A stretch of 64,000 nt of DNA, from positions 62,001-126,000 of the forward strand of contig NZ_JAEC01000013.1 of NCBI RefSeq assembly GCF_000518705.1. The letters run 5' to 3'. This document shows positions 1-9,139 of the stretch, piece by piece. A program made the translations under genes and the position numbers. Source of the DNA: Shewanella colwelliana ATCC 39565 (GTDB taxonomy: Bacteria; Pseudomonadota; Gammaproteobacteria; Enterobacterales; Shewanellaceae). Under the pieces are notes generated by a model, which saw only the letters and a list, made by a program, of their open reading frames with translations, did no database searches and had not been told where the DNA came from. How positions within the stretch are numbered: position 1 is the first letter of the stretch; each line of letters opens with the position of its first letter.

Positions 1-563
1 TGGCTGGGGTTGGTGCAGAGGTTGCTGAGGTGACAGAACGTGCAATGCAGGGAGAACTCGACTTTGAGCAGAGTTTACGTGCGCGGGTAGCCAAGCTTGC
101 TGGCGCAGAGGCGAGTATCATCGACAATCTGTGTCAACGTTTGCCCCTAATGCCAGGGTTGACCGAGATGGTTAGTGAGTTACAAGCGAATCAATGGCGT
201 CTAGTATTGGCATCGGGCGGCTTTACTCCTTTTGTTGGTCATTTAAAGCAGTTACTTAATTTGGATGCTGCATTTGCTAATGAACTCGTCATCGAAGACG
301 GAAAGCTTATAGGTGAAGTGCGCGGGCAAGTCGTTGATGCGCAGTTTAAGGCTGATACTGTCTTGGGAGCAGCCGCCAAGTGGCAGATTAGTAATGGTCA
401 GCGTTTGGCTATTGGCGATGGTGCGAATGATATTCCTATGGTTGAAGCCGCAGATTTCGGTATTGCATTCCATGCTAAACCTAAACTGGCGGCTGCGGCT
501 AACGGCGTGATTAGGCAGTTAGATTTAAGGGTATTACCCTATATGTTGTTGGACTTACGCTAA
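1..563 (+). CDS. serB: Phosphoserine phosphatase SerB, 3' part (5' end outside window)
   Basis: Last step of serine synthesis: hydrolysis of O-phosphoserine to serine, cytoplasmic, HAD superfamily. The frame is open from the window edge (first full codon at 3), so the gene starts upstream and the GTG at 30 is only an internal codon. The visible part covers most of the core HAD domain: 'GELDF', 'LPLMPGL', the motif II serine in 'LASGGFT', and motif III/IV 'AIGDGANDIPM' with the metal-binding aspartates. The order and spelling match the C-terminal half of Enterobacteria SerB, including the 'HAKPK' near the end. The N-terminal regulatory region and motif I nucleophile are not in the window. Confidence 0.96.
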   Translation, partial: AGVGAEVAEVTERAMQGELDFEQSLRARVAKLAGAEASIIDNLCQRLPLMPGLTEMVSELQANQWRLVLASGGFTPFVGHLKQLLNLDAAFANELVIEDGKLIGEVRGQVVDAQFKADTVLGAAAKWQISNGQRLAIGDGANDIPMVEAADFGIAFHAKPKLAAAANGVIRQLDLRVLPYMLLDLR

Positions 564-590
564 GACATAACCGCTTTGCCATGTTCAATT

Positions 591-625
591 GCTTTATCGC
601 AACACAGGCATTGTTGCGATAAAGC
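591..625. repeat. 14-bp perfect inverted repeat downstream of serB
   Basis: The arms at 591-604 and 612-625 are exact reverse complements (GCTTTATCGCAACA) around a 7-nt loop. No U-tract follows on either strand, so it is not a textbook intrinsic terminator. It lies 28 bp after the serB stop and could protect the 3' end or terminate weakly. Confidence 0.6.
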
Positions 626-779
626 TAAGTCATCACTGTTTTAATTTGCAAATTATTGATTGATCTTAAAGCTAATAATTTCAAACGACTGTTTATTTGC
701 CTTGGCGCGTCATTAGTTACTTGTTTTATCTTTTAAATGTCAGTAGTTTAGTTGTAAATTACTTGGCAGTTATCTTATT

Positions 780-1697
780 TTGACACTCTCTCAGCAATCA
801 CTTTTTATTCCTTATCGTCAGGGGCAGTTGCATCTTCGCCAAATTAAAACGGCCGATGCAGATATGAGCCGTCCACCCATTTTGATGCTCCATGGCGCCA
901 TGTCAAATGGCCGTGTCTTCTACAGTGATAGTGGTCGGGGACTCGGCTGTTATTTGGCCAAAGCGGGTTTTGTAGTCTACGTATTAGATACATTGGGGCG
1001 AGGACTCAGCACGCCAAAACTGTGCGCAGGGGCTAATCATGGCCAAGGCGAAGTGATTAGAGAGCAGCTCCCGTTAGTTCAACACTATATTTTGTCGCTG
1101 CACCAACAAGTTAATCAGGTTCACTGGTGTGCACACTCATGGGGAGGGGTATTAATGGCAAGCGCTATTGCAAGGTTTGATTTTTTTCAAACCAGCGTAG
1201 CATCGCTGTTAACGTTTGGCAGTAAGCGTGCTATCAAAGTTCGCTCATTTAAGAAATGGTTGATGGTTGATGTAGCTTGGAATAAATTGGCGCCAGCCAT
1301 CGCCATGGGTCATGGTTATTTAGCCGCAGATCGATGGCGTATGGGCATGGACAACGAAACCAAGGCTTCTTTGAGTCAGAGTATCGACTGGGTACGTGGT
1401 GATTGGGTCGATCATGATGATGGCTTCGATTACGCACAAGCGGCATCACAAGCTGCGGTGAAACATCGATGGCCACAAGCGTGGTTTATTGCCGGGATTG
1501 GTGACAAGGTGTTGGGCAATCCAGAAGATGTTCGGCGCATGATCGATGAATGCCATTTTGAGCAGGTTAACTACACTTTACTGTCTAAAGCCAATGGTCA
1601 TCTACATGATTATGGTCATGCAGATATGTTGACCCATAAAGACGCTGAGAAAGATCATTTCCCAGCAGTAAAGCATTGGTATTTAGTTCAAAACTAG
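780..1697 (+). CDS. Alpha/beta hydrolase fold protein
   Basis: A 305-residue protein with the alpha/beta hydrolase layout. The oxyanion loop is 'LMLHGAMSNG' near residue 37, the nucleophile elbow is 'AHSWGG' near residue 120 (Ser between His and Trp), and a late His lies in 'ANGHLHDYGHADM'. There is no signal peptide or membrane segment, so it is probably cytoplasmic; the substrate is unknown. The start is TTG at 780. No in-frame ATG lies between the preceding stop at 744 and that codon, and the next Met (residue 29) would cut into the first strand. The Shine-Dalgarno is weak. It could be an esterase or lipase-like enzyme. Confidence 0.8.
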   Translation: MTLSQQSLFIPYRQGQLHLRQIKTADADMSRPPILMLHGAMSNGRVFYSDSGRGLGCYLAKAGFVVYVLDTLGRGLSTPKLCAGANHGQGEVIREQLPLVQHYILSLHQQVNQVHWCAHSWGGVLMASAIARFDFFQTSVASLLTFGSKRAIKVRSFKKWLMVDVAWNKLAPAIAMGHGYLAADRWRMGMDNETKASLSQSIDWVRGDWVDHDDGFDYAQAASQAAVKHRWPQAWFIAGIGDKVLGNPEDVRRMIDECHFEQVNYTLLSKANGHLHDYGHADMLTHKDAEKDHFPAVKHWYLVQN

Positions 1698-1712
1698 TAT
1701 TTGGCTAGATCT

Positions 1713-3791
1713 CTAATTTGTGTCAATGACGTTATAGAGGCTTGGAAAGCGGAGCATGACCTCTGGGGTTATTTCAAGTAGCTCACCGACGCCGATGATG
1801 TGCCACATTAACTGCTCGAGTTTCTTTGCCTTGTGCGGGGCGTGTACATTGATGTATTCAAGTTCGCGTTTTATATAACTTAAATCCGGCTTACCAGTGG
1901 CGCCACGATAGATACGTAGTGCCATAAATTTACCTAGATTTTGACTTTGACGGATAAAGTGTACTTGCGCTTGCTGATCGCCGAGCTCTGCTGGCGGCAG
2001 GCATTTTATCTTCACTCGCCCTTGTGACTGACGAGACACTTGGACAAAGACTTCAAAGCTCTCTAGGCCATATTGGGGCTTCATCTGTCTTATTGGGTCA
2101 ATAAAATCGCGCTTTAAACGCCCATCGTCAAGCAGGCTGACAAGATCATATTGCAAAGTATCTTGCGCCGTAGCAGCAAATAAATCAGTAATGGTGTTGC
2201 TGTGTTTACTCACACCTAATACGCCAAGTTTGGCCGATTTACTGGTTTTTTCAAGAAAGTAAGGTACGCAGGCCAGCTCCCTCATTAACAGGTTTTTTAA
2301 CCCATCAGAGAGTTCTTTCATATCGCTATTGGCTTCGGTAAGTTTTTGTAGCTTATCGCGGTTGGCTTCAATCAAACGATTGATAAAGGCGACCCCTACA
2401 TGTGGTGTGTGGCCTACCTGCGCGGCTAAATGTATGGTCACGCCATTTTTACGGGTACGGATCAATCGATAGGGTAACTGCGATAATTTGGTTTTTCCTG
2501 CAAGGGTCTGCAGTTTGGGAAAGCTCACTAGTATAGGTGCTGTAGCATCAAATTCGATGCCATCATTTAAAGTGACCTGAAGCCCTTTGCCTGAGATATC
2601 TAAAGTAAAACCTTGAGCCGACTTTTTACCTTGGCTCACGTTCACTTGGGTTTTAAAGGCAAATCTTGCTTCATTCCGTCGTTCAGTAAACTGTAGTGAT
2701 AATAGTTTAATCTTATCTAGGCTGAGCTTAGCTTGGCCAAAAGGTTTTAGCTCATTGGGATGATGGCCCATTGGATCCCACTGCTTATAACTATCAAGCG
2801 CTTCTTCATTGGTTAAGTCGATGAGTTGTAAGACATGGGTGAACCGTTTGAGTTGGGCTTCTGTGAGCGCCGAGTAATCGCTACTATCACCCGGTAAAAT
2901 ACTCGACTTATAAGAGGTTTGATGATCAATTTGATGACTGGCAAGTTTAAATATGCTCCAGCTAGACTTACTGGTGCCAAAATGTAAAAAAAGCCCTAAT
3001 AGCTCTTTTTTCAGTAACTCAGCTAAAGTTGCCGAATAGAAATAGATATTACCTTGAGTTTGAAAGGTAAAACAGAAAAACAGGCTGTGTTCGATAGTTT
3101 GTGGATTATCAATAAGGGCTTTTAGGCGGTTTGCTGTCAGCATTCCTGGTAATTGGCTTATCTCTTTCTCATCACGGAAAAAGTGCTGTAATTTTTGATT
3201 GTCACGGCTAAGAAGCTTATGGGTGACTTGATATCCTTCCTCTGTATGCTCGACATACAGAGGAAGGTGAGGCAGGTGAGGCAGATAGTGACGTTCAAAT
3301 CCGAGTCCTGTTGCAGCGACCAATATGTCGTTGATGTCGACTTTATATCGGTACTTATAGCCTTGGATCAGGTTTGCTAACATCTCTGTTAATGCGTCAC
3401 TGCCGCCAATACGCTTTAGACGCAGCCATGTATACTCGTGGTTACTTTCGCTATCAACCACTTGGTAGTCAACGCCATTTTGTAGATCTTCAAAATAGTA
3501 CTCTTCACCCAATTCGAGTAATTTCACCCTAACGGGCTTTTCAATATTGACACCGTTACTGAGTGGCAAACGAATGCGTGCTCCGCCGACAGAGAGGTCC
3601 ACGGTGATACCGCTGACTTCACTCAATCCCGGCTGTAAGACGCCGATGCGTATTGAGTAGTTCATCCGCTCTTCACTGCGATTAAAATAGCTGCCCAAGA
3701 CCGCGCCAGAAGCGATAAAGGGAGTTAGGGCTAAATCGTCACCGGCCTGCGGATTTCGGGCTTTTTGTCTGCGCGTTTTATGGGCGAGCAT
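1713..3791 (-). CDS. Large protein with two PilZ domains (c-di-GMP receptor candidate)
   Basis: A 692-residue soluble protein with two PilZ-type signatures. The first has 'RSEER' (38-42) and 'DLSVGG' (65-70). The second has 'RNEAR' (372-376) and 'DISGKG' (398-403). These fit the RxxxR and D/NxSxxG motifs that bind cyclic-di-GMP in PilZ proteins. The regions between and after the domains match nothing I recognise. A small gene (3819-4106) lies 27 bp upstream on the same strand and is probably co-transcribed. The output is unknown. Shewanella genomes carry a similar large PilZ gene next to radA, from memory of that gene order. Confidence 0.8.
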   Translation of the reverse strand: MLAHKTRRQKARNPQAGDDLALTPFIASGAVLGSYFNRSEERMNYSIRIGVLQPGLSEVSGITVDLSVGGARIRLPLSNGVNIEKPVRVKLLELGEEYYFEDLQNGVDYQVVDSESNHEYTWLRLKRIGGSDALTEMLANLIQGYKYRYKVDINDILVAATGLGFERHYLPHLPHLPLYVEHTEEGYQVTHKLLSRDNQKLQHFFRDEKEISQLPGMLTANRLKALIDNPQTIEHSLFFCFTFQTQGNIYFYSATLAELLKKELLGLFLHFGTSKSSWSIFKLASHQIDHQTSYKSSILPGDSSDYSALTEAQLKRFTHVLQLIDLTNEEALDSYKQWDPMGHHPNELKPFGQAKLSLDKIKLLSLQFTERRNEARFAFKTQVNVSQGKKSAQGFTLDISGKGLQVTLNDGIEFDATAPILVSFPKLQTLAGKTKLSQLPYRLIRTRKNGVTIHLAAQVGHTPHVGVAFINRLIEANRDKLQKLTEANSDMKELSDGLKNLLMRELACVPYFLEKTSKSAKLGVLGVSKHSNTITDLFAATAQDTLQYDLVSLLDDGRLKRDFIDPIRQMKPQYGLESFEVFVQVSRQSQGRVKIKCLPPAELGDQQAQVHFIRQSQNLGKFMALRIYRGATGKPDLSYIKRELEYINVHAPHKAKKLEQLMWHIIGVGELLEITPEVMLRFPSLYNVIDTN

Positions 3792-3818
3792 TACTTGCTC
3801 ATAGACGCCTAAGGTGTA

Positions 3819-4106
3819 TTAGTCCTGATAAAGCGCAAGCGTCTCAATAAAACTGGATTTAGCGGGCTCATCGAGAAAATGGGTTTGTGAACCGCTAGTA
3901 AAACTACTGCAGGGGAGTTCTGACTTATCTCTTAAATCTATCACCCTGGTGCATAGCGAAGAGAGGCGGTTAAGCTCCATTTTAAGTAGGAATCGGGTTG
4001 AGTTAGTTTCATCAGAGGTTAAATGCTCAAACAGCTCATGAAAATTATCTTCCATGAGTAACGGTTTTAGCTGTTCGATTAATGCATTGTGTTGCTCTAA
4101 ACTCAT
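3819..4106 (-). CDS. Small conserved hypothetical protein upstream of the PilZ gene
   Basis: A 95-residue protein, predicted mostly helical and acidic at the N-terminus, without signal peptide or membrane segment. I recognise no domain. It is the first gene of a probable two-gene unit with the two-PilZ protein (27 bp between its stop and the next start). The conserved-looking core is the helical stretch around residues 8-50; the C-terminal third is Ser-rich. By position it may be a partner of the PilZ protein, but that is inference only. Confidence 0.65.
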   Translation of the reverse strand: MSLEQHNALIEQLKPLLMEDNFHELFEHLTSDETNSTRFLLKMELNRLSSLCTRVIDLRDKSELPCSSFTSGSQTHFLDEPAKSSFIETLALYQD

Positions 4107-4326
4107 GGTCGATTTCTTTTTCTGATGCTAATTGAATCTCTGGCTGTTACTCTTGTGTCGGCCAAAACCAATAAAACTTGATAGCCGTATGTTTATCAAT
4201 GATAAAACGACATTTGACTGTTGATAAATTAGGCAATAAATATTATCGATCACCGTGGCTACAGTTTAAGCCATTATGGTTATTTCTGGCGACCTCTTTA
4301 TATCAAATAACGATTTAGAACTTATT

Positions 4327-5700
4327 ATGGCTAAGATTAAAACAGCATATGTGTGCAGTGAATGTGGACAAGACTTCCCTCGGTGGCAAGGGCAGTGCAA
4401 CGCTTGTCATGAGTGGAATACTATTACCGAAGTGCGTTTAGGGGCGAGCAAGTCGGCCAGTACTTCAGTCTCCGGGTATGCTGGTGCTGTGGGTGGTGGC
4501 TCTAAGAAACTTAGCGAAGTGGAAGAGTTCGAAGCCAAAAAAATGCTGACAGGTATTGGCGAACTCGATCGCGTGTTATGCGGTGGCTTAACGACAGGCT
4601 CTGTAAATATTATCTCAGGTGATCCTGGTGCAGGTAAAACCACTATTTTATCTGATTTGGTGTCACGTATGTCGCAATTGATGCCATCGTTATACTGTAC
4701 TGCAGAGGAGTCATTATCGCAGTTTAAAAACCGCGTTAATCGCCTAAAGCTAGATTGCAATGAGGATAATTTATTCTTGATGGCCGAAACCAGTGTCGAA
4801 GCCATCATTGCTGAGCTTGAAGCCAAGCAGGTCAAGTTTGCCGTGATTGACTCCATTCAAGCTGTTGTCACCGACCTGGCTAATGGCAGTCCTGGCTCGC
4901 CGTCACAGGTAAAAAGTTCAGCCCAAGCACTGACTCAGTATTGTAAGCAAAACAATGTCACCATGTTTCTGGTGGCACATGTCAACAAAAACAATGAAAC
5001 CGCTGGACCACAAACGCTGATCCACATCGTTGATTGCCTCACACATTTAGAGTGTAACGATGGTCAAGTTCGCACGCTGCGCGCCAACAAAAACCGTTTT
5101 GGTGACGTTGATACTGTTGGTATTTTCAAGATGACTGAGCGCGGTATGATTAGCGTTGATAACCCAAGTGAAATCTTTTTGTCAGGGTCAACGACCGACT
5201 CTCCGGGTGCTGCTATCACTTGTATCCGTAAGGGCAACCGCAATCTGCTGTTAGAGATCCAATGTTTAACGACCGAAACCGAAGGGGAGTTTCCTCAGCG
5301 CGTATGCGTGGGACTCAACATGAATCGGATTAAGATGCTTACGGGGATTCTACGTAAACATACTCGAACTAAAATTTTCCACGACACCTATTTTAATCTG
5401 GTCGGTGGTCTAAAAATTGATGAATCTGAAACCTGTATTGATTTAGCTTTAGTCGCGGCACTGCTCAGTAGCCTTAATGATTTCGTGGTACCAAGAACGA
5501 CCTGTATCATGGGGGAACTCAGCTTAAATGGTGACGTGCGTCCAATCGACAGCGGTGTGCCGCGGGTGAAAGAAGCTGTGCAGCATGGCTTCACCGAGAT
5601 CTTCATTCCTTATCGTAATTATCATAAATCGATGGAAGGCCTAGGGGCCAAAATCAATCCCATTAAGACCATTCATGAATTGTTAGAGCTGATTAATTGA
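4327..5700 (+). CDS. radA: DNA repair protein RadA (Sms)
   Basis: A RecA-like ATPase and branch-migration helicase of recombinational repair. Visible in order: an N-terminal C4 zinc finger (CSEC ... CNAC, residues about 11-28), Walker A 'GDPGAGKTT' near residue 98, Walker B 'FAVIDSIQ', the RadA-specific 'KNRFG' motif, and a C-terminal Lon-like domain with 'LALVAALLSS'. The ATG at 4327 ('MAKIKTAYVCSECG') matches family starts and gives 457 residues; the ATG at 4276 would add 17 non-conserved residues. The gene stands alone. A GC-rich hairpin follows at 5740-5762. Confidence 0.96.
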   Translation: MAKIKTAYVCSECGQDFPRWQGQCNACHEWNTITEVRLGASKSASTSVSGYAGAVGGGSKKLSEVEEFEAKKMLTGIGELDRVLCGGLTTGSVNIISGDPGAGKTTILSDLVSRMSQLMPSLYCTAEESLSQFKNRVNRLKLDCNEDNLFLMAETSVEAIIAELEAKQVKFAVIDSIQAVVTDLANGSPGSPSQVKSSAQALTQYCKQNNVTMFLVAHVNKNNETAGPQTLIHIVDCLTHLECNDGQVRTLRANKNRFGDVDTVGIFKMTERGMISVDNPSEIFLSGSTTDSPGAAITCIRKGNRNLLLEIQCLTTETEGEFPQRVCVGLNMNRIKMLTGILRKHTRTKIFHDTYFNLVGGLKIDESETCIDLALVAALLSSLNDFVVPRTTCIMGELSLNGDVRPIDSGVPRVKEAVQHGFTEIFIPYRNYHKSMEGLGAKINPIKTIHELLELIN

Positions 5701-5739
5701 GATTAAGCTGGGATAGTTCGCCGATGCTCCGCGGGCGGT

Positions 5740-5762
5740 GCGCTGCATTGAGTTTGCAGCGC
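5740..5762. terminator. Hairpin downstream of radA
   Basis: An 8-bp perfect stem (GCGCTGCA at 5740-5747, TGCAGCGC at 5755-5762) with a 7-nt loop, 40 bp after the radA stop. A GGTTTTGGGG stretch follows rather than a clean U-run, so termination is plausible but not certain. Confidence 0.4.
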
Positions 5763-5801
5763 CTGTAAGGTTTTGGGGCAGAATGATGCCTGTAAGTTTG
5801 A

Positions 5802-6515
5802 TTAAAAAGGGCTAGGACACAGGCCATTAACTCGCTTGTGGCTAGTGGGGTGCTCAAAATGCAACTCACTGGCGTGTAGCATTAAGCGGCTTGCCATCTG
5901 TTCGCTACGAGTACTTTTATACAGGTCGCAGCCCAGAATGGGATGGCCCATCGTTAGGCTGTGGATGCGTAATTGGTGTGTACGCCCTGTGATAGGGGTG
6001 TATTGCACCAAACTACAAGGTGGTTCTGCTAGCCGTTGAATGACCCTATATTCACTGATAGCTGGCTTACCTGTGATTTGGCAGATTTTTACCCGCGGAA
6101 AAAGGGTTTTATCTTTGGTTATTGCGGCGTTGATCTGTCCCTGCTCCTCGCTCACCCAACCTTCCAGCATAGCTATATAACGTTTTTGGATGGTGCGTGC
6201 TTGAAACTGTAGATTGAGATGCTGCGCCGCTTCGGTGTTGAGTCCCACCACCATTATGCCAGATGTGCCAAAATCTAACCTATGTGGGAGTTTGGCATGA
6301 GGAAAGGGCGGCGTAAGCCCCTGTTGACCGTGCACTAAACGGTAATGTACCGAATCCCAATTAAGCGGATTTTTTCCCGACAAACTGAGCAGTCCACTGG
6401 GTTTATTAATTAATAGAATCTCATCGTCTTGATACAAAATTTCCACAAAGTCGTCGCAGGCTGGCGCCAAAAAATCATCAACAATGGTGTGGGATAACGC
6501 GCAAGTTGGAGGCAT
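5802..6515 (-). CDS. RluA-family pseudouridine synthase
   Basis: A 237-residue enzyme that should convert uridine to pseudouridine in RNA. It shows the RluA-family order: 'NKPSGLLS' near residue 37, the catalytic-Asp motif 'HRLDFGTSG' near residue 78, then 'ITGRTHQLRIH' and 'GHPILG'. There is no S4 domain. Length and motif spelling resemble Enterobacteria RluA (23S rRNA and tRNA) more than RluC or RluD, but the family has several paralogs and the target cannot be fixed from sequence alone. The start ATG at 6515 has an AGGA Shine-Dalgarno 7 nt upstream. Confidence 0.88.
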   Translation of the reverse strand: MPPTCALSHTIVDDFLAPACDDFVEILYQDDEILLINKPSGLLSLSGKNPLNWDSVHYRLVHGQQGLTPPFPHAKLPHRLDFGTSGIMVVGLNTEAAQHLNLQFQARTIQKRYIAMLEGWVSEEQGQINAAITKDKTLFPRVKICQITGKPAISEYRVIQRLAEPPCSLVQYTPITGRTHQLRIHSLTMGHPILGCDLYKSTRSEQMASRLMLHASELHFEHPTSHKRVNGLCPSPF

Positions 6516-6553
6516 GAATGGGTCCTGCTATTGATATCGCCTAGTGGGTTGAT

Positions 6554-6580
6554 CAAAAAAGGGGAAACTTATTCCCCTTT
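6554..6580 (-). terminator. Intrinsic terminator of the small PilZ gene
   Basis: A 9-bp stem (6558-6566 with 6572-6580) around a 5-nt loop. Read on the minus strand it ends in six U residues (6555-6560). It lies 28 bp after the PilZ stop. Confidence 0.8.
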
Positions 6581-6608
6581 CGAAACACGTATGGTGTATT
6601 AATGCCGC

Positions 6609-6977
6609 TTAACTTTGTTCGTGAACCTCAACAAATAATCGTAGCTCACGATCGAGCAGTGAGGCATCACCTAAGTTAAGTTCCAGCATACGGCGCAGGT
6701 GGCTAATGCTATCGACGTCGATATGCAGGCACTCTAAGCCCAACTGTCCCTCTTTTTGATAAACAAGTTTAGTTTCCATAGAAACCACTATCTCAGAGTC
6801 ACCTAGAGTAAAACTTAAAGCAATGGGGTCATCGGTGACGCTAAACCCTTGGGGTTGCTCTAACAGGACGCCATTGAGACTGAGATCGTGGATGATGGTT
6901 GGCCAGACGTTACCTTGCTGGGTGAGCGTTGCATTGGCATCAAATAAGATCCGCGAAAATTGTCGCCTTTCATCCAT
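6609..6977 (-). CDS. Single-domain PilZ protein
   Basis: A 122-residue protein made almost wholly of one PilZ domain. 'RRQFSR' at residues 4-9 gives the RxxxR motif and 'DLSLNG' near residue 31 gives D/NxSxxG, so both c-di-GMP-binding elements are intact. It is probably a cytoplasmic c-di-GMP adaptor. It is transcribed alone on the minus strand, divergent from torR, with its own terminator. No partner is indicated by context. Confidence 0.88.
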   Translation of the reverse strand: MDERRQFSRILFDANATLTQQGNVWPTIIHDLSLNGVLLEQPQGFSVTDDPIALSFTLGDSEIVVSMETKLVYQKEGQLGLECLHIDVDSISHLRRMLELNLGDASLLDRELRLFVEVHEQS

Positions 6978-7193
6978 AACCTGTCCTCACACTGTGGTGT
7001 TTAACTAAAAGCTGTAGAGTAAGCATAAGCTAACATGGGCGTGGTGTAAAAATCTTGGTTTATATTTGTGAGGTGCTATCCGTATTGTGTTGGCTTAGGT
7101 GTCGAAGCTTAGCGTGGTCGCTCTGTTTGTGAGTCAGTCTTAAGGCCATACGACATAAAATGGGCGTCAGTTCGCATATTTGAGATATTGCTT

Positions 7194-7203
7194 ATATGAA
7201 AAT
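7194..7203 (-). promoter_or_regulatory. Possible Tor box upstream of torR
   Basis: On the minus strand this reads ATTTTCATAT, 8 of 10 matches to the Escherichia coli Tor box CTGTTCATAT. It lies about 60 bp before torR, where autoregulation would act. The area is AT-rich, so a chance match is possible. Confidence 0.3.
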
Positions 7204-7261
7204 GTGAAAATATGTGAATAATGAGTGATAACCTTTAAGTAACTTTTTCTGGAGCGATTCG

Positions 7262-7987
7262 ATGGCGCATACTTCGTTGGCCAATACTGTACTAGTTGTT
7301 GATGACGAGGCCGTGATCCGCGCGAGGCTAAAAGGCTATTTTGAAAAAGAGGGTTACCGAGTCTTAGAGGCTGAGGATGGTGAGCAGATGTGGCATCAAT
7401 TCAGCAGTCAGCATATCGATTTAGTGATGCTCGATATCAATTTACCTGGTGTGGATGGCTTGAGTTTAGCCCGAGACCTAAGAAGCCGTTCAGATGTGGG
7501 TATTATTTTGGTCACCGGCCGAGATGAAGCTATCGATAAAATTATTGGCCTCGAAATGGGCGCAGATGATTATGTCACTAAGCCTTTTGAACTGCGTGAG
7601 CTACTGGTGCGAGTCAAGAACCTCTTATGGCGTATGTCGCTGGTGAAAAAGGCGCAGCAAGAGGTGATTACTCAGCTGGAACGAAATGATGACCTCATTG
7701 AGTTTGAGGGCTATTGTTTAGCACTTAATAATCGTAAGCTCACTTATGGTGATGAGGTGATTAAGTTGACCAAGGCGGAGTTTGAGCTGTTAACGGCCTT
7801 TGCTCTACATCCTCAGCAAGTGTTATCTCGTGAACGTTTGATGCAGCAAACTAGCCATAGAGATCAGGACGTCAACGACAGAACCATCGATGTCATTATT
7901 CGCCGTCTCAGAAACAAGTTAGCTGCAGAACTGTTTGTGACGGTTCACGGTGAAGGCTACCTGTTTGCAGCTAGGGTTGAAGACTAA
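7262..7987 (+). CDS. torR: TMAO response regulator TorR
   Basis: An OmpR/PhoB-class response regulator of 241 residues that should activate torECAD when phosphorylated by TorS. The receiver domain shows the acidic pair 'VDDE' (13-16), phospho-acceptor Asp58 in 'VMLDINLPG', and the conserved Lys in 'YVTKPFEL'. The winged-helix output domain ends in 'VHGEGYLFA'. The ATG at 7262 has a GGAG Shine-Dalgarno 5-8 nt upstream. It converges with torT: the stop codons overlap (7985-7987 and 7984-7986), so the two transcripts can form antisense 3' ends. Assignment rests on the adjacent torT, torS and torECAD. Confidence 0.94.
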   Translation: MAHTSLANTVLVVDDEAVIRARLKGYFEKEGYRVLEAEDGEQMWHQFSSQHIDLVMLDINLPGVDGLSLARDLRSRSDVGIILVTGRDEAIDKIIGLEMGADDYVTKPFELRELLVRVKNLLWRMSLVKKAQQEVITQLERNDDLIEFEGYCLALNNRKLTYGDEVIKLTKAEFELLTAFALHPQQVLSRERLMQQTSHRDQDVNDRTIDVIIRRLRNKLAAELFVTVHGEGYLFAARVED

Positions 7988-9066
7988 TCTTTAGCTGAAT
8001 TATCAATACGGTAGATGGGGTAAAAGTCCGCGGGAGCAAGGCTGTAATTAAGGTTGCTTAGCTGCTTTTTACCCGCTTTCAGGCCTAAAATCTTTGGGCC
8101 TATATCACCATAGGCAGCAGCACCTTGTAATTCCCTCACTGTGATATCTATCGCCAGTTTACCTTGTAAAACCACTTGGTCGTCACTACTAAAAGCCACT
8201 CTATTACGGTACAAGCCCCTTAGCGTTGCTGGAGACAGGTAACTGCTGACAAGTTGTACCGAATCTAAACCCCTATGCTGTAACTCGCCAACCGCTGCCT
8301 CAACCGCGACTGCGCTACCGAGTATATAATCTGGTATGTGATCGTTGAGCAGGTGGTGCAGTTGGTCACGATAGAGGTCACGATTGTTATCGGCATGGCG
8401 AATTGATGAGATGGTCACAGTGCTATGTTCCAGGGCTGCTAAAACCCCCTGCTCAACCCATGCGCTACCGCCAACCCTTTCAGGCCCGGTGAGCAGTGCC
8501 AGTTGTGGTGGTGTTTTTGTGCTTTGACGCAACACTGCCTGCTGAATATAGTGGCCAGCAACCCACCCCATCTGATACCAGTTGACGCCAACACGGGTGG
8601 TGATCAGCGGGCTGTCGATACGATTGACCAGGGCTATAATGGGTTTGCTGATTTGGCCTTGATAGCTGTTGAGTAAAAGTGGATCGACGCTTCCGAGTAA
8701 GATTGCATCGAAAGGGGCGGACATGCAGTGGCTTAACTGCTCGAGTTGTTGCGCTTTACCGTAATAGCCACCGGCTTCAAATAACTCTAAACTGACCCCT
8801 AGCTGTTTAGCATGTGTGGCTAACCCATAGTCGATACCTATCCAGTACGCATCTTTGAGGTGTGGCACCAATACACATAGGTTCCAAGTTTTTTGGACAT
8901 GAGATAAGGGGTGAAACGTGACAGGCTTGCTGGTTTGTAGTTTGGCGTTAAAGGGATAACGCTGCTCCAATGGCCAAGGGGTATTGGCGGCTACAACAAC
9001 AAAGGTTGCTATAAAATTCAAGCAAGCCACGAGAAAATAAGTGGTATATTGCATCTTCTTGGTCAC
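7984..9066 (-). CDS. torT: Periplasmic TMAO-sensing protein TorT
   Basis: A periplasmic binding protein of the LacI/ribose-binding fold that presents TMAO to the TorS sensor. Regions shared with E. coli TorT include 'LCVLVPHLKDAYW', 'LFEAGGYY', 'RVGVNWYQMGW', 'GGSAWVEQG' and 'FYPIY' near the end. I place the start at the GTG at 9066 because it gives a signal peptide with a Lys-Lys n-region and a hydrophobic core ending 'VVVAAN'. The ATG at 9120 would leave only 19 bp to divergent torS and adds a non-signal N-terminus; the ATG at 9054 is also possible. Confidence 0.93.
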   Translation of the reverse strand: MTKKMQYTTYFLVACLNFIATFVVVAANTPWPLEQRYPFNAKLQTSKPVTFHPLSHVQKTWNLCVLVPHLKDAYWIGIDYGLATHAKQLGVSLELFEAGGYYGKAQQLEQLSHCMSAPFDAILLGSVDPLLLNSYQGQISKPIIALVNRIDSPLITTRVGVNWYQMGWVAGHYIQQAVLRQSTKTPPQLALLTGPERVGGSAWVEQGVLAALEHSTVTISSIRHADNNRDLYRDQLHHLLNDHIPDYILGSAVAVEAAVGELQHRGLDSVQLVSSYLSPATLRGLYRNRVAFSSDDQVVLQGKLAIDITVRELQGAAAYGDIGPKILGLKAGKKQLSNLNYSLAPADFYPIYRIDNSAKD

Positions 9067-9139
9067 GTGTTTAGTCTCAAATCTAGGGTGAACATAATCC
9101 TTTACAACACTCGCTATCATAACAGTTTAAGGAATCAGT

